Below, piece by piece: positions 11,101 to 23,808 of a stretch of DNA of 64,000 bases. Source of the DNA: Talinum fruticosum. Taxonomy: Eukaryota; Streptophyta; Magnoliopsida; Caryophyllales; Talinaceae. The notes beneath the pieces were generated by a model that ran no database searches, was not told the origin of the DNA, and saw only the letters and a list, made by a program, of their open reading frames with translations. Both the position numbers and the translations under genes were made by a program. The stretch is from positions 2,480,001 to 2,544,000 of the forward strand of contig JAITYX010000032.1 in assembly GCA_021018815.1 (NCBI GenBank). The letters are read 5' to 3'. Within the stretch, counting starts at the first letter, position 1. Each line of letters begins with the position of its first letter.

Positions 11101-14100
11101 GGAAGGCTAATCACAACCAAAGAAATCAACTTTAACAGCTAATTGACATAAAAGCATGAAACAAATATAAAAACTACACTAAAGAACAAACTAACACAAA
11201 TCGACTTGAACAAGAACATAAACTAGATAATTAAACTCAAGCATGAAAACAAGTAATCAATCTAACAATAACTAATATCTAGATTAATAAAAATTAAATC
11301 TTGAAACTAAATTGAATAATCAAAGTATTAAACTAGAAGTAAAGAAGAAGAGAGAAAGAGAAAACTTATGCTTGAATTGAAATTGAAGGTTTGAATCCAA
11401 AATCTTGTACAAATCTCTACACTAATCTCCCCTAATGGGATTTTATTTTGGCTAAGTAAGAACCCTAAGAGGTCCCTAAAATCTCTAAAAACCGAGCTCC
11501 CTTAAATTAGAGCCAAAACTGTCATTTTATAACCTGTAAAAACCGAGAAAAATCGAAACTAGGAAGTTGTACGGCCATGCAGGGCATGAGTATCCGTGTA
11601 AGTTTCTGAAAGTTTCTGGTCAGTTCGCACAGTTGTGCAAGTTCTACACTAGTACCCGTGCGACTTCTGCATAGCTCTGCAGAAGTTGCACTCAGTGCAC
11701 ACCATTATCTTCCTCGTTTTGCTTCTTTTTGGCTCAAACTTTTTGCCATTATCTCGATTCGATTTATTACCTACAAAAGTAAGAAAAACAAGTAAAAATC
11801 CTAAAATTATATTATTTTACAAGTCAAAAACTAAGTAAATAAGGGTATAAATGATGTAATATTTGGACCGAACAGCAACCCCTCCCCTGTTGCGAGTATT
11901 ACTGATTGCTGGTGGTTGTGCTTGATAGCTGATGAACCCCCACTTGGACCAACAGGGCATCTGATGCCAATTTGCCACTTTTTATGGCTTTGTTGTTTCC
12001 TTCCCTCCAGACCCAGGTGGTTTTGCTGTCCCCGTCTCCGTCCTTCTTCACTCCCCATGCACCTCCCTCTTTCATTTTTGGCAAGCCTTGTCATGTTTTG
12101 TTCATCTCTTTTGCATGATTTTCAAATTCAGGTCCCATTGTAAATGCTGATATAAAGGTGGTCAGAAGATCTGCCTATCACCTGAACTGTTATCAGCAGT
12201 TCGCAATTTAAGGGATAAGGGCTAGCAATGGCGAGGATTTGGTCTTGTTTCCATTCAACTTAAAGGTTGCTCTTGGGCTTTTGTTTAAAAACATAAGGCG
12301 CACCCACCTAGAATGTTAAAACCAAATTTTAATAGAACATGTTAAAACCAAACTAAAAGGTTACCCTCTTTTCATTTGAAAATATTGTTGCCAAATGTAA
12401 TTGCCTAAAAATAGAAGCTCTGGCAAACTGTATGGAGATGATTCATTTGCCACGCGCAAGATATTCTATACTTTCTGTTGTTAGCATCACTCTTCTTCAG
12501 TCATTTATTTACAGTTTATATCTGTTTACCATCTTATGACTTGTCTGTTTAGTATGTTTGGCTCATGCCAGTGTGATACTTTCTATGCAGGAGTGATGGC
12601 AATCCTTTCAACACATCGGCTAGTCCAATGCCCTCACCACCCGCTCCCTCAATGCGGCCTTCACCATCTTCTCAAGGTGCACCACCAGCAAATCAATCAG
12701 CACCCAGTTCTGGGACAACTCCCTCTGGACAGAAACCTGGCAGACAGTCAGACTCGCCTTCTGCACAACCAGAATCCAATACTGAGAAGAAGACACAGTC
12801 TGCAAAAACAAAAAGAATAGTTGGGATATCAATTGCTTCAATTTTGGGATTTGTAATTTTGATCTTGGTACTTCTGGTATGCATGCCATGGTGTTTTAGC
12901 AGAAGTAAGAAGTATTACCAAGCTACCAAGAGACAGGAAATTCGACCATATATGGGTGCTAGAGAGAATCCTTTCAATAATGGGGCATATAGTCAACCAA
13001 ATAAGCAGATTGAAAAAGGTAAGGTTGCAACTTACTCTGTGCCTTATTTGTTCTAATTAAATAATTGTAGATGTAATATTTTATTAAGTCTCCAGTTAAG
13101 TTTTTCATAAAGAAATCTGAAATTCTGTACCCAGCTCAAAAAGATACTGTCATTGGCATAAAAGCTGAGTCTGAAGCTGATGCAAGGAGAACAGCTGCTA
13201 TCCCAAGACAACAAAATGAACCCGATCTCTACTCACAGAGATCAACTGCGCCTTTGAGGAAGCTTGATAGTGAATTAAGCCTTAGTGAATTTGATTTGAT
13301 GGTTCCTCCCCCACCACCACCACCTCCACCGCCACCACCACCTCCACCGCCGCCTTTTCATACTGATCAGAAGGTGATTGTAAGGCCAATTGCATCTGCT
13401 GAAGCTGTAGCTGCAAATTCTTCGACTAGGACTCTACCTTTGACATCAGTGAAGTCTTTCACAATCGCCTCTCTTCAGCAGTATACTAACAGCTTTTCCC
13501 AGGAAAACCTTATTGGAAATGGCATGCTTGGAACTGTTTATCGGGCTGAGCTGCCGGGTGGAAAGGTACGAGTCTTTATTAGGAAGCAAGCATTCCTTTG
13601 ATATTCTGCTTTGAATTTCATCTGGCTGTCATGCAGAAGCCTTCTCTTGCCCTTGTGCAACCACTGCCACCTTGCATGCGATTAACATTCTCTGATATTG
13701 CTCTAGCTTATTGAATTATTGATTTGATTTGATTCTTTTTCCATATGTAAAATATGATAGTATCAGTTGAGTAGCTAGTTTATCAACTGGCCGTTTGACT
13801 GCTGATATGTGTTTGTTTAAAGTACGTGTATTAGTATTGCCCTGTGTCTGTGACATAATACACCTTATCATTCCTTCGAATTACTATGAGTGGTTATTGG
13901 GTTATGACATCCACTAATGCCTTTGCTACATATTTGGTTCTATTGATAATGTTGCATGATCCATTGATGTATGAATTCCAGAATGAAAGTTAGCTTCCTT
14001 GTGGGTGCATAGAGGATTGAATGTCGTTGCATTGTTGGAATCGGAAAGATTGATTGACTTGTAAGAATGGTGGTTAAGTTAATTCCTATCGTCTAAGATT

Positions 14101-17100
14101 AGTTAGTTGATTCCTTTCTGTTCAAAATTCAGAAATCACTCATTCTATATATAAAGTCACATATAAATGTATTTATTCAAATAACACGAAATTCTAGGAA
14201 GTACTTGAATATGGGTTTCACATTTACGGCCCCTAAATTTATTCTCTCTCTTGGTGTTTTGCTTGTATTTTCCCTTTTTTCGTTTTTTGGGGAGGATTTT
14301 TTTTTTTGGGGGGTTTGTATGTTTGTGAGACAGATAGGTGGTTTTTGGTCGGCTAGGCTGAAAATGTAACGCTGCTACCTTTTGCTGAATCTCACATACT
14401 CTTATGTTTTATACAGCTGCTGGCAGTCAAGAAACTTGACAAGGGCATCGCCAGCCGTCAGAAAGATCATGATTTTATTGAGCTTGTCAATAACATTGAT
14501 AGAATTCGGCATGTGAACATTGTGGAGCTGGTGGGCTACTGTGCAGAGCATGGTCAGCGACTCTTGATCTATGAGTACTGCAGTAATGGAACTTTACAGG
14601 ATGCACTGCACTCGGACGATGAATACAAGAAGAAGCTTTCCTGGAATACACGTATGCAAATGGCACTTGGAGCTGCACGAGCTCTAGAGTAAGTTGATTC
14701 CTCTTGCTAGTTGGCTAATAGTTGTTGTCCTTATGCCTTAATTGGCTGTTATTGATAGCATCTGTAGACTTTGTAGTTGGTCTAAAATGTGTTTAGCAGC
14801 ATTTTCTTCTGGCCTCTGCTTGGGTTGCTCCTGTTATCCTCAGGCTCTTTTCTCTTTATTGATCTTTTCCGCTAATTTTTTTCCTATCCACTTTTCAACA
14901 TCACCTTGAAGCATTCTGCTTGTTTGGTTTCTGATAAATGTCTTTTATTGATATCCAAAACAGATACTTGCATGAGGTCTGTGAGCCAGCTGTTGTACAC
15001 AGAAACTTCAAATCTGCCAATATTCTCCTTGATGATGAACTCAATGTGCGTGTCTCTGATTGTGGCTTGGCGTCTTTGATAGCCTCTGGCTCTGTTAGTC
15101 AGGTAAGAGAGTATACCACCAGAAGTTTACTCTGTTGTAGATTCTACTTGGCCTATGGAAGTGATAATCATCACTAGTTGGAACTTGGATCGGAAATTAT
15201 CCCCCAGGGGGACCGGGGATGGTTTTCTAGTCACTTCTTATTCAGGGTTCGCTAGTCACTTCTTATTCATATATCTGAGAGAAAATATTTTGACATGCTT
15301 GTATATTGCTACCCTCATTCTTACATACATAATACATTACTATTTACCACTTTCCACTTCTGGATGCCCTTCACGAGGTGTGTACCTATAGTAGGGGACA
15401 GGAGGACTTTGCCGACAATCAGAAAATAGTTGTGCCCTTTTAGACCCCAATTTGGAAAATTCATTATGGACCTGCTTTTACAAACCTAATAATAAAGCAT
15501 ATGACCAGATTTTAGGGCTGCAATGTCAAAGCTCATGTTATATTCTCCGACCGCGGAAGCTTCATTCGCTGATTCCCATGGAGTTGCATCTATTATGCTA
15601 TTGTGAAATTATTTCTAGAGGGAATGTGATACTTGTCTCTTGTGCTGTTCCCCCATCATATGCACTGTCCTTGTAACTGTAACTGTGGAAAGCTAGTTTC
15701 TTTCCTCTTTTTCTCTCTTTGTTTCTTTCCCTCTTTTTTTCATTTTTTGAAATTCACCATAAAACCATGCATTGGTCACCTGTACAAAGTGTAGCTAATT
15801 TCTCTATTCTAGTTTTATGTTGTCTGACGTCTTACAAGCCTGCATAAGAACGTTCACCCTCTAATATATCCGCTCTCCAGATCCATATTTTGTTTCTAGT
15901 GACCAACAGTGAGTCAGTAGTTTCATCTCTTATGTCTTTGCATGATAAATGGGAGTTGACCTGCTGAGCTGAAAGAAAATTGCGTATTTTCTAACGATGT
16001 GGTACCTATTCATTTGAGTACCATGGATCTGTATTTAACTTTCCCATTATCCCCAACTTGGTAAAGATACACAAGGATGTGGACTTAGTCATAGAAATTG
16101 ACTGTGCAATAAATGGCTGTTGGATTTGAGGTTTTATTATTACATATGGGTTGTTGCAATATGAGGATAAACTTGGTAATAAACGCATAAATATTTTTCA
16201 GTCTTCTGCTGAAGCATTGTTGTTCATTTGCAGTTGTCAGGACACCTTCTCTCGGCTTATGGTTATGGTGCCCCGGAATTTGAGTCAGGAATCTATACTT
16301 CGCAAAGTGATGTTTACAGCTTCGGAGTTGTAATGTTGGAGCTCTTGACAGGTCGAATGTCCTATGACAGGTAAGTGATGGGAAGTTTTTAAGAGATCAT
16401 GGATGGACATCCCTTTTTTTTTTTTTTCTTGGATTTTGTTTATGTATGTCTTGATTGAAATCTTCCCCAGGACACGTATTAGAGGGGAGCAATTTTTGGT
16501 GAGATGGGCTTTTCCTCAGCTTCATGACATTGATGCTTTACAAAGAATGGTTGATCCCTCCCTCAATGGGAAATATCCTACAAAATCATTGTCGAACTTT
16601 GCTGACATCATTTTAAGATGTGTTCAGGTGAGTCAGTCCACCTTCTATCTATTTGTTTTATGTTGTAATTGCAGGTATTGTATCCTCTATAGCCCGTACT
16701 GATTATCCTGGCCTAAATGACCTGGAAATATAACCAAAGTACGATAACCTGATTAATACCAAATTGACCAGACCAAATGAAGCAGAATTTTGCGTACCAA
16801 TAGTAATTGTATATTACTTGACATCCGCATAGACTAAGCATACTGGATACGGTCTGAACCAAACTTGATTGGACTTGAATATTTTGTGAAAACATTCTAA
16901 CCTAATTTTGTTGTAGTTGTGATGAATTTTATCTAGGAATAGGAATAGGTTTCTCATGTTTCATATTTGACAATTTAGAAAGTTTATGGTTGAACTCTGC
17001 ATTGTGCTCTGAGAATTGGCTTGCTGAAGTACCAATGAAAGAAAAACTGACTTCCTGATTCATGGCAATCGTCAAACATGTGATGAGGATTTAAATTAAC

Positions 17101-18029
17101 TAAAACTATGCTGACGGCCTTTGGATATACTCTGATTTTCCTTTTGAGGAAGAGGTTTGCTGATTTACTGATAAGTCGTAATCAGAAAATTTCTAATTCT
17201 TATGATCAACTAAGAGAGGAATAAATGTACCCAAACAGAGCCCCCCCAACACACACACACACACACAAAATCCTTGAAAAGGGCATTGGCTGGATGAAGA
17301 CTAGGAGAATATTTCAGGAGAAACCTAATACCAAATAAAGGGTGCAACAAATGATAAAGCAGAAACTATTGAATCCAAATACTACTGCATATTGCTTTGT
17401 AATTAGGAAAAAAAAAAAAAAAAGAAAAGAAATGTATGCTTGCGTTATTTCTCATCTTTAACAAGGATGAAGGGAGAAGAGTGTGATTTTCACGGGGAAA
17501 AGTCTACAATGAAAAGTAACCCACGAAAGGGTAAAAGGAAGAGATTGTGATGGCTTATGGGTTTGTTTAGGCAGGATTCCGGATTATGGGTTTGTTTGTG
17601 TCTTTGTTGATTGGATTATGTGATTTATAATTAATATAGAATTGAGGGCATACAAATTGTTAATAGATATAGTGAGATTACTTCGTAGAGTTGGAGTTTG
17701 AATTCTTTGAAGGAAAGAGACACTGGTTGATGGGAGATCTACTTCTGCATGAAAAAGAAAATCAAATAACCCGAGCTATATGCTTGCCTGGTTTACCAAT
17801 TTTCTCCTGCCCTGCTGCGTGCATCATCTTACCCTCCTGGTTTCTTTATTGCTTTCATGTTACTTTTCTGGCCTAATGTCCGGCCTTTCTGAGTTATGAA
17901 TGTAGTACAGTCTTTGTAAAGGGGCACTAACTCGTCAGCTAAATTTTGCAGACTGAGCCAGAATTCAGGCCACAAATGTCTGAAGTCGTGCAAGATCTCC
18001 AACGCATGTTGCAAAGGGGCTCTCCTTAA
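8176..18029 (+). CDS. SRF3: STRUBBELIG-RECEPTOR FAMILY (SRF3-like) LRR receptor-like kinase, 16 exons, one frameshift
   Basis: Plasma-membrane LRR receptor-like kinase of the LRR-V/SRF family. Exons: 8176-8266, 8380-8511, 8605-8676, 9016-9081, 9200-9271, 9353-9424, 9506-9577, 9694-9759, 9859-9924, 12591-13018, 13135-13565, 14417-14688, 14964-15102, 16234-16370, 16471-16627, 17952-18029; ~783 residues once one lost base is allowed for. Order: signal peptide ([18 protein letters not shown]), SUB domain ([24 protein letters not shown]), about six LRRs each on a 66-72 nt exon, Pro/Ser-rich linker, membrane segment ([17 protein letters not shown]), a run of 17 prolines, then kinase. The kinase keeps a Gly loop (GNGMLGTVY) and AVKKL lysine but has HRN for HRD and DCG for DFG, as in SRF proteins, implying weak or no catalysis. 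The start was chosen for the signal peptide. Exon 2 lacks one base in the G run at 8445-8448, so the frame breaks. SRF3 was chosen over SUB by wording ([23 protein letters not shown]). Confidence 0.9.
9925..12590. other. Large SRF intron 9 with probable solo LTR-like insertion
   Basis: This intron is 2.67 kb, while the eight upstream introns are under 0.4 kb. The part from ~10480 to ~11870 differs in texture. It opens with AAGTACACGG and GGCAAGCACGGGTCATGTCC and ends with AAATTATATTATTTTACAAG and AAGGGTATAAATGATG. I associate both with a widespread plant Ty3/gypsy LTR type that has 'caagtgcacgg...gtccacaggga' at one end. No TSD was located, so insertion and class are inference. Confidence 0.4.
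13305..13355 (+). repeat. Seventeen-proline codon run in the SRF juxtamembrane region
   Basis: Seventeen consecutive CCN codons using all four CCN codons, so it is not a pure triplet repeat. It lies between SEFDLMV and FHTDQK, N-terminal to the kinase. Proline-rich tracts here are common in SRF proteins; such runs can bind profilin, SH3 or WW-like partners, but none is known here. Confidence 0.95.
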
Positions 18030-19736
18030 TCCCAAGAGTCGAAAAAGGGACTAGCTCATGAAAACTTAGATTATAATTGACGGATCTTCAAAATTTTGGA
18101 TTTTAGCCCTGGCCTGGGGGACTAAGAAATTTTGGATTTGCACTTAACTCGAGCAGTTAGTAGACAAAAGGCAACCTTGCTGTGTAATTACAGCTACATT
18201 GGTCGATCTGATGCTCTCCCTACTTCCGAAGTGCTTTATGGAAATGAAATCTACTTCCGAAACCCGTCGCAGATGGCGTGTTTTATATATTCAACCCAAT
18301 CATTTGTCACCCTTCGACGATCAACAAGTCATTGGCCGTTGAAGATGTCTTCCCACGGTTAGTGAACTGACCTGATTGTTTACTGGTTCACATCGTACGG
18401 AAATTGTACTTAGCAATTTGTTCAAGGGCAAGTTTGTTAGTGTTCAGTAGAAGTCGTCTATTTATCAATGTAGTGCTTCCTTCTGAGGCTTATTCTGTAA
18501 TCATAGCTAGTTTGATGTCTCTTTTTTCTTTTTTTAATTCTTTTCATTCCATTCTTTGAGTTTCAACTAGTATTTGTTCTCGCCATAAATTGGGTAATTT
18601 GTTATCATCCTTCATTACATAATGGATATGACGGCTCATGTTATTATTTCCTCCCTAATGCTTTCCTCCTCCCCCCTTTTGGGTTTCGGCTAAAATTCGA
18701 AATCAGGTCCAAATTATGTTGGAAAAATCAGTTATCAGATGAAGTTTTTATTTGATAACCGGTTTTTGGGGTCGACAATTTGGACAAATGTAAATTCGAG
18801 CTAAAATCGGGTTTGGACAACAAAATAGATTTATGTCCGTATTTAAAATTCGAACAAAAAATTTATACTCGAACCTAGTTTTTTTTTTTTTTTTCAGGTT
18901 AGACAAATTCGGACTATTGTGACGGATGAAATTTTACCAGCTATTATACATAATGCTCCAAAGAGTACATGCTATTACGCTCCTGGAATTACGTACTTCT
19001 ACAAGTTACGTGTTTCATCATCACTTGCATTCATCATCGTCTTGATTCCAATTCCCCAAATTTTGAAACAAAACTCAGAAACCCAAAAATTTTGATACAA
19101 AAATTAACACAAGAAGCTGAAATTCCATAAATGCATCAATTAGATACTTAGAAATAGGACAAAATCCTGAATAGTAAACATTAAATCCAAAACCCTAGCT
19201 CTTGAATCCAAAGGTTTATGGTTTAATATTTACAGTTAATGGTTAGCATGAACCTAAGGCTCAAGGTTTCAACAATTAAGGCTTGTGGTTCTAAATCAAA
19301 TACAAGGATTTACATGTAAACCCCCTCTTCTTGCTCATGATATATTCACAATTTTCTTAAAATCTGTGTTTAAGTATCCTGAAAATTAACCCATTTTAAC
19401 GTCAAATGCTAAAATGCTTAACCCAAACCCTAAGGTATAAGCATCAAAGTTTGGGGTTAAAATAAGCGTCAAAATCTCAGGAAATTTATCAATTTTAAAA
19501 TTATTTTAAAATTTATCAGAGGGGTTAAAACAAAAATGGAAATAAAAAGGAAAGAAGCAAATGAATAAACATCTTAATTTGGTAGAAAAATAAAAACGAA
19601 AAAAACAGAGAGAGAGGACGAGATAGAACAGGCTGAATTATCAGTGACACTATTGAATTTTCCCACTTCGCAATACTTCTTCGCTCAAATCCTTTGTTGA
19701 ACAATCGGAAGGGGAAACTCCAGAAATTTCTATTGG
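18030..19736. other. SRF 3' flank and spacer before the PPR gene
   Basis: No gene is supported. The SRF 3' UTR should occupy the first few hundred bases. At 18770-18905 is a degenerate piece with CGGGTTTGGAC, GTCCGTATTTAAAATTCG and a T run, similar in wording to 39640-39730. The last ~100 bp is the likely PPR leader. Confidence 0.4.
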
Positions 19737-22700
19737 ATGATGCTTCATTGTCACTGCTCCAAAGATTTGGGTCACAACGACTTCAACAACCCAAGTAAGC
19801 TCCACAATCTTCTCCCTCCTCTTAAAGCTGCTACCTGGATTTCCTTAGGGTTTAATGGCCTTAACAGTCGTACTTCACCAAAATCCTTGCATTTCATTGA
19901 TGGCTTTCATTTACGACGTAGAAAACAAGGGCAAAGCTCTTCTGGGTCCAGGGTTTTGGTAGGGTTTAAGCTTCAGTGTGTTGCAAATTCTCCGGTTTCC
20001 CCCTAAAAGTTAGTTCCCGTTAATGGGAAGAAGAGGAGGTATGGGGGCACTGTGCCCGCAGTTTTAAGGTCATTAGAATCTGAAGGAGACATTGAAAAAG
20101 CTCTTAATTCCTATGTAGGAAAGTTGAGTCCCAAGGAACAGACTGTTATTCTGAAGGAACAGGGCAGCTGGGAGAGAGTTGTTAGGGTTTTCAATTGGAT
20201 TAGGTCTCAAAAGGATTATGTACCCAATGTTATTCACTACAATGTGGTGTTGCGAATGCTCTGTCGGGCTCAAAGATGGGACGAATTGAGGCTTTGTTGG
20301 ATTGAGATGGCAAAAGATGGTGTCCTGCCCACTAATAACACTTACAGTATGCTTATTAGTGAATATGGTAAAGCGGGTCTCAGCAATGAGTCCCTTTTGT
20401 GGATTAAGCATATGAGGGTACGAGGGATTTTTCCCGATGAGGTCACAATGAGTACGATTCTGAAGGTGCTCAAAGATGCTGGAGAATTTGATAGGGCAGA
20501 TAGGTTTTACAAGGATTGGTATGTTGGGAAGGTTGATTTTGACAGTCTTAGTTTGAATGGTATGATTGAATTTGGTTCTGAATCTCACTCAAAGCCAATA
20601 AGTTTGAAGCACTTCCTATCAACGGAGCTGTTTAAGATAGGAGGAAGGAATTTGCCTTCAGATGAGATAGTTGTACCAGAGATGGAAAATTCTGTTAGAA
20701 AGCCACAACTTACGGCCACTTATAACACTTTGATTGATTTGTATGGTAAGGCTGGTCGCTTGAGTGATGCAGCTGAGGTGTTTGCACAAATGTTGAAGTC
20801 AGGTGTGGCACCTGATACAATTACATACAATACTATGATTCACATTTGCGGAAGTAATGGGCATTTGATGGAGGCTGAGGCGTTGCTTAGCAAAATGGAA
20901 GAAAGGGGAGTATCACCTGATACGAAAACTTATAATACATTTCTTTCTCTATATGCTGAAGCTGGTAATGTTGATGCTGCTTTGCAGTGGTACTGGAAGA
21001 TTAGGAATGCCGGTCTTTTCCCTGATGTTGTAACACACAGAGCTGTGTTAAACATGTTATGCGAGAGGCAAATGGTTCAACAAGTTGAAACTGTGCTCTT
21101 GGAGATGGGAAAATGTAATCTACATGTTCATGAGCATTCTGTTCCTGGAATTATAAAGATGTATGTAACAAAGGGATTGCTTGAACAGGCGAGAGACTTT
21201 TTCGAGAAATGTCAGGTTCATGGAGGATTGTCATCAAAGACGTATGCAGCAATTATGGATGTCTATGCTGAGAAGGGACTGTGTGCTGAAGCTGAGTCTG
21301 TTTTCTATGCAAATAGGAACCTAGAGGGACAACAGAAGGATGTCTTGGAATATAATGTGATGATTAAGGCCTTTGGCAAGGGAAAACATTATGAGAGAGC
21401 CTTTTCAATCTTCAAAGGCATGAGAAATTCTGGAACTTGGCCAGATGAATGTACTTATAACTCTCTTATCCAAATGTTTGCTGGAGGGGATTTGATGGAC
21501 CAGGCAAAGGAAGTGATGTATCAAATGCAGGCAGTTGGATTAAGACCACAACGTCAAACATTCTCAGCTATGATTGCTAGCTATGCTCGTCAAGGCTTGT
21601 TATCTGATGCCATCAAAGCCTTTGAAGACATGGAAAGGTTCGGCTTAAAAGCAAATGAAGTTGTTTATGGGGCTTTAATTAATGGGTTTGCAGAAGCTGG
21701 AAGAACTAAAGAAGCTTTGCACTACTACAGGAAGATGGAAAATGAGGGAATTACTGGAAACCAGATTGTCTTGACTTCACTTATGAAGGCATATAGTAAG
21801 GGAGGACACTTAGAGGGGGCCAAAGAGATCTATCAGTCATTGAAACAATTGGAGGGTGGTCCAGATATTGTCGCTTCCAATAGTATGATCAGTTTGTATG
21901 CTTATCTCGGAATAGTCTCTGAAGCTGAAGTGATCTTCGACAATTTGAGGCAAAAAGGACAGGCTGATGGTATCACGTATGCAACCATGATGAACCTGTA
22001 CAAGAACATGGGGATGCTTGACAAGGCCACTGAAGTTGCTGAGGAAATGAAACAGTCTGGCTTGCTCGTAGATTGTACATCGTTTAATAAAGTAATCGCA
22101 TGCTATGCAACAAATGGCCAGCTATCAGACTGTGCTGAACTGTTACATGAGATGGTATCCCGAAAAATATTGCCCGATAGCAGTACATTCAGAGTGTTAT
22201 TTACGGTATTAAAGAAGGGTGGGATACCGAGTGAAGCAGTTCAGCAGCTCGAGGCATCTTACCAAGACGGGAAGCCCTACGCAAGGCAAGCTGTCATAAC
22301 ATGTGTTTTCTCTGTAGTGGGATTGCATGCCTTTGCCCTTGAAGCTTGCAAAGCATTTACTAAAGGTGGTGTACACCTTGATCTCTTTGCCTATAATGTT
22401 GCTATATATGCTTATGGCGCATGTGGGCAAACAGACAAGGCTTTGAATCTTTTCATGAAAATGCAAGATGAGGGGTTTGAGCCTGACATTGTTACTTACT
22501 TATATCTCGTGGATTGCTATGGAAGAGCAAATATGCTGGAGGGTGTGAAACGTATTTACAGCCAGATGAAATATCGCAAGATTGAGGCCAATGAATCCCT
22601 CTACAACACCATTGTGAGTGCCTATAGAAAGGCCAACAGGCCTGATCTTGCTGAGTTGGTAAGCCAACAGATGAGGTTTCATTTTGAATCAAATCAATAT

Positions 22701-22742
22701 TCTGAGTCTGATATTGAAGGGGACTCTGGGGAAGAAACCTGA
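19737..22742 (+). CDS. P-class PPR protein, At1g73710-like, with an in-frame stop near the N terminus
   Basis: P-class pentatricopeptide repeat proteins bind organellar RNA through arrays of ~35-residue helical repeats. Intronless, ~1001 residues. Residues 1-89 (MMLHCHCSKDLGH to GFKLQCVANSPVSP) look like an organelle transit region and match the N terminus I recall for At1g73710 (GFKLQC). TAA at 20004-20006 stops it. The same frame then continues KLVPVNGKKRRYGG, LRSLESE, LSPKEQTVILKEQ, WERVVRVFNWI and about twenty PPR motifs (TYNTLIDLYGKAGRLSDA, TYNTMIHICGSNGH, EYNVMIKAFGKG), ending with an acidic tail (SDIEGDSGEET) and TGA at 22740-22742. The first in-frame ATG after the stop is well inside the array, so without N-terminal readthrough targeting would be lost. 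The stop could be a base error, small compensating indels at 20000-20030, or a null allele. The PPR body is intact over ~900 codons, which argues against an old pseudogene. Confidence 0.88.
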
Positions 22743-23808
22743 TCTGTTCACAGCAGAAAACTTTTTCTATTAAGTGGCGACCTTCTTTAGATTGTTAATT
22801 GTACAGGCATTTTCCAGTAGAATACACACGAGATTAGTGTACAATTTCCAGAAAGCAGAGTTTTTATGAGAAATCGTGCAACTCTTCTTGTTCTGTCGCT
22901 TTTCTTTTTTTTTTTTTTTGGGGGGCCTGGGGGATGGGGTGGAATACGGAAGATAAACAGCAGATATATCAGCTAGTCTCTACTAGAGCCGTTGGAGTTA
23001 TTGGCTACAGTTCTAATAATGGGGAAAAGTATCATCGTCAAAAGTAGCCAGTAGATGTTGCAGGCTGCTCAACATTGCTATGCTCAAATTTATCGCAACC
23101 AGTTTGGCAATTAATTGACAGCTGGCAGTGTTTGCTAGTTTGATTAGCTGATTGCATTGGTAGTCATCTGGGAGTTGGTAAACACCGATTTTGTACATAG
23201 TGCAAGAGTTTGTCATGACAGAAATTATAGCTAATATATAATCTGCCATGTGCTTGTCTTAATATCGACTTTGTAGATATTGGGCACTGAGATGTTAGTT
23301 GTTTGAAACAGGGCACCTACTTTTAGGGTCGATGTGTATTTCAGTTTCCAAATTTGGTTATTGATCATATTTTGTTGCCGCAGGGGAAAACTGAAAGCCA
23401 AAAACACGGATTTTTAGCTTGATTACTGACAATGATCACTTGTAGGCGCTGGACAAGGTGTTGAAGTCTGATATATGAAAAAATGGCTCTTTCAGTTTGC
23501 CTTTGATTTTAGGCTTAAAGAGATGTTCATATAATACAAGGAAAACATCCAAAAATCATGAGATCGTCAAAAAGGCACATAGAGATTTCACAAATTATTA
23601 GGGTTGGTGTTAATGCTCAACAGTATTTCTTTTCGGAGATATTATCATAGACTTAGGTTCAAATTTACCTACGTCTGTCTATGACTATGTGCCTCCTGAT
23701 ATTCATGATTTTACAAGTTGACCTATTCCTCAATGCTTCAGACAGCTTCGTTTGCTCGGACTCTGGGATTTCAATTGCATACTCTGCTTTCAGACCCAAA
23801 TCTGTCCA
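22743..23808. other. Convergent spacer between the two PPR genes
   Basis: It should carry both 3' UTRs. A T(15)G-rich run sits at 22905-22935. No gene is seen. Confidence 0.45.

Noticed and set aside
11831..12143. Overlapping open frames in SRF intron 9
   Set aside because: They are intronic, lie on both strands, and have no motif or splice connection.
20073..20588. 171-residue minus-strand open frame opposite the PPR gene
   Set aside because: It is antisense to conserved PPR codons and has no family motif of its own.
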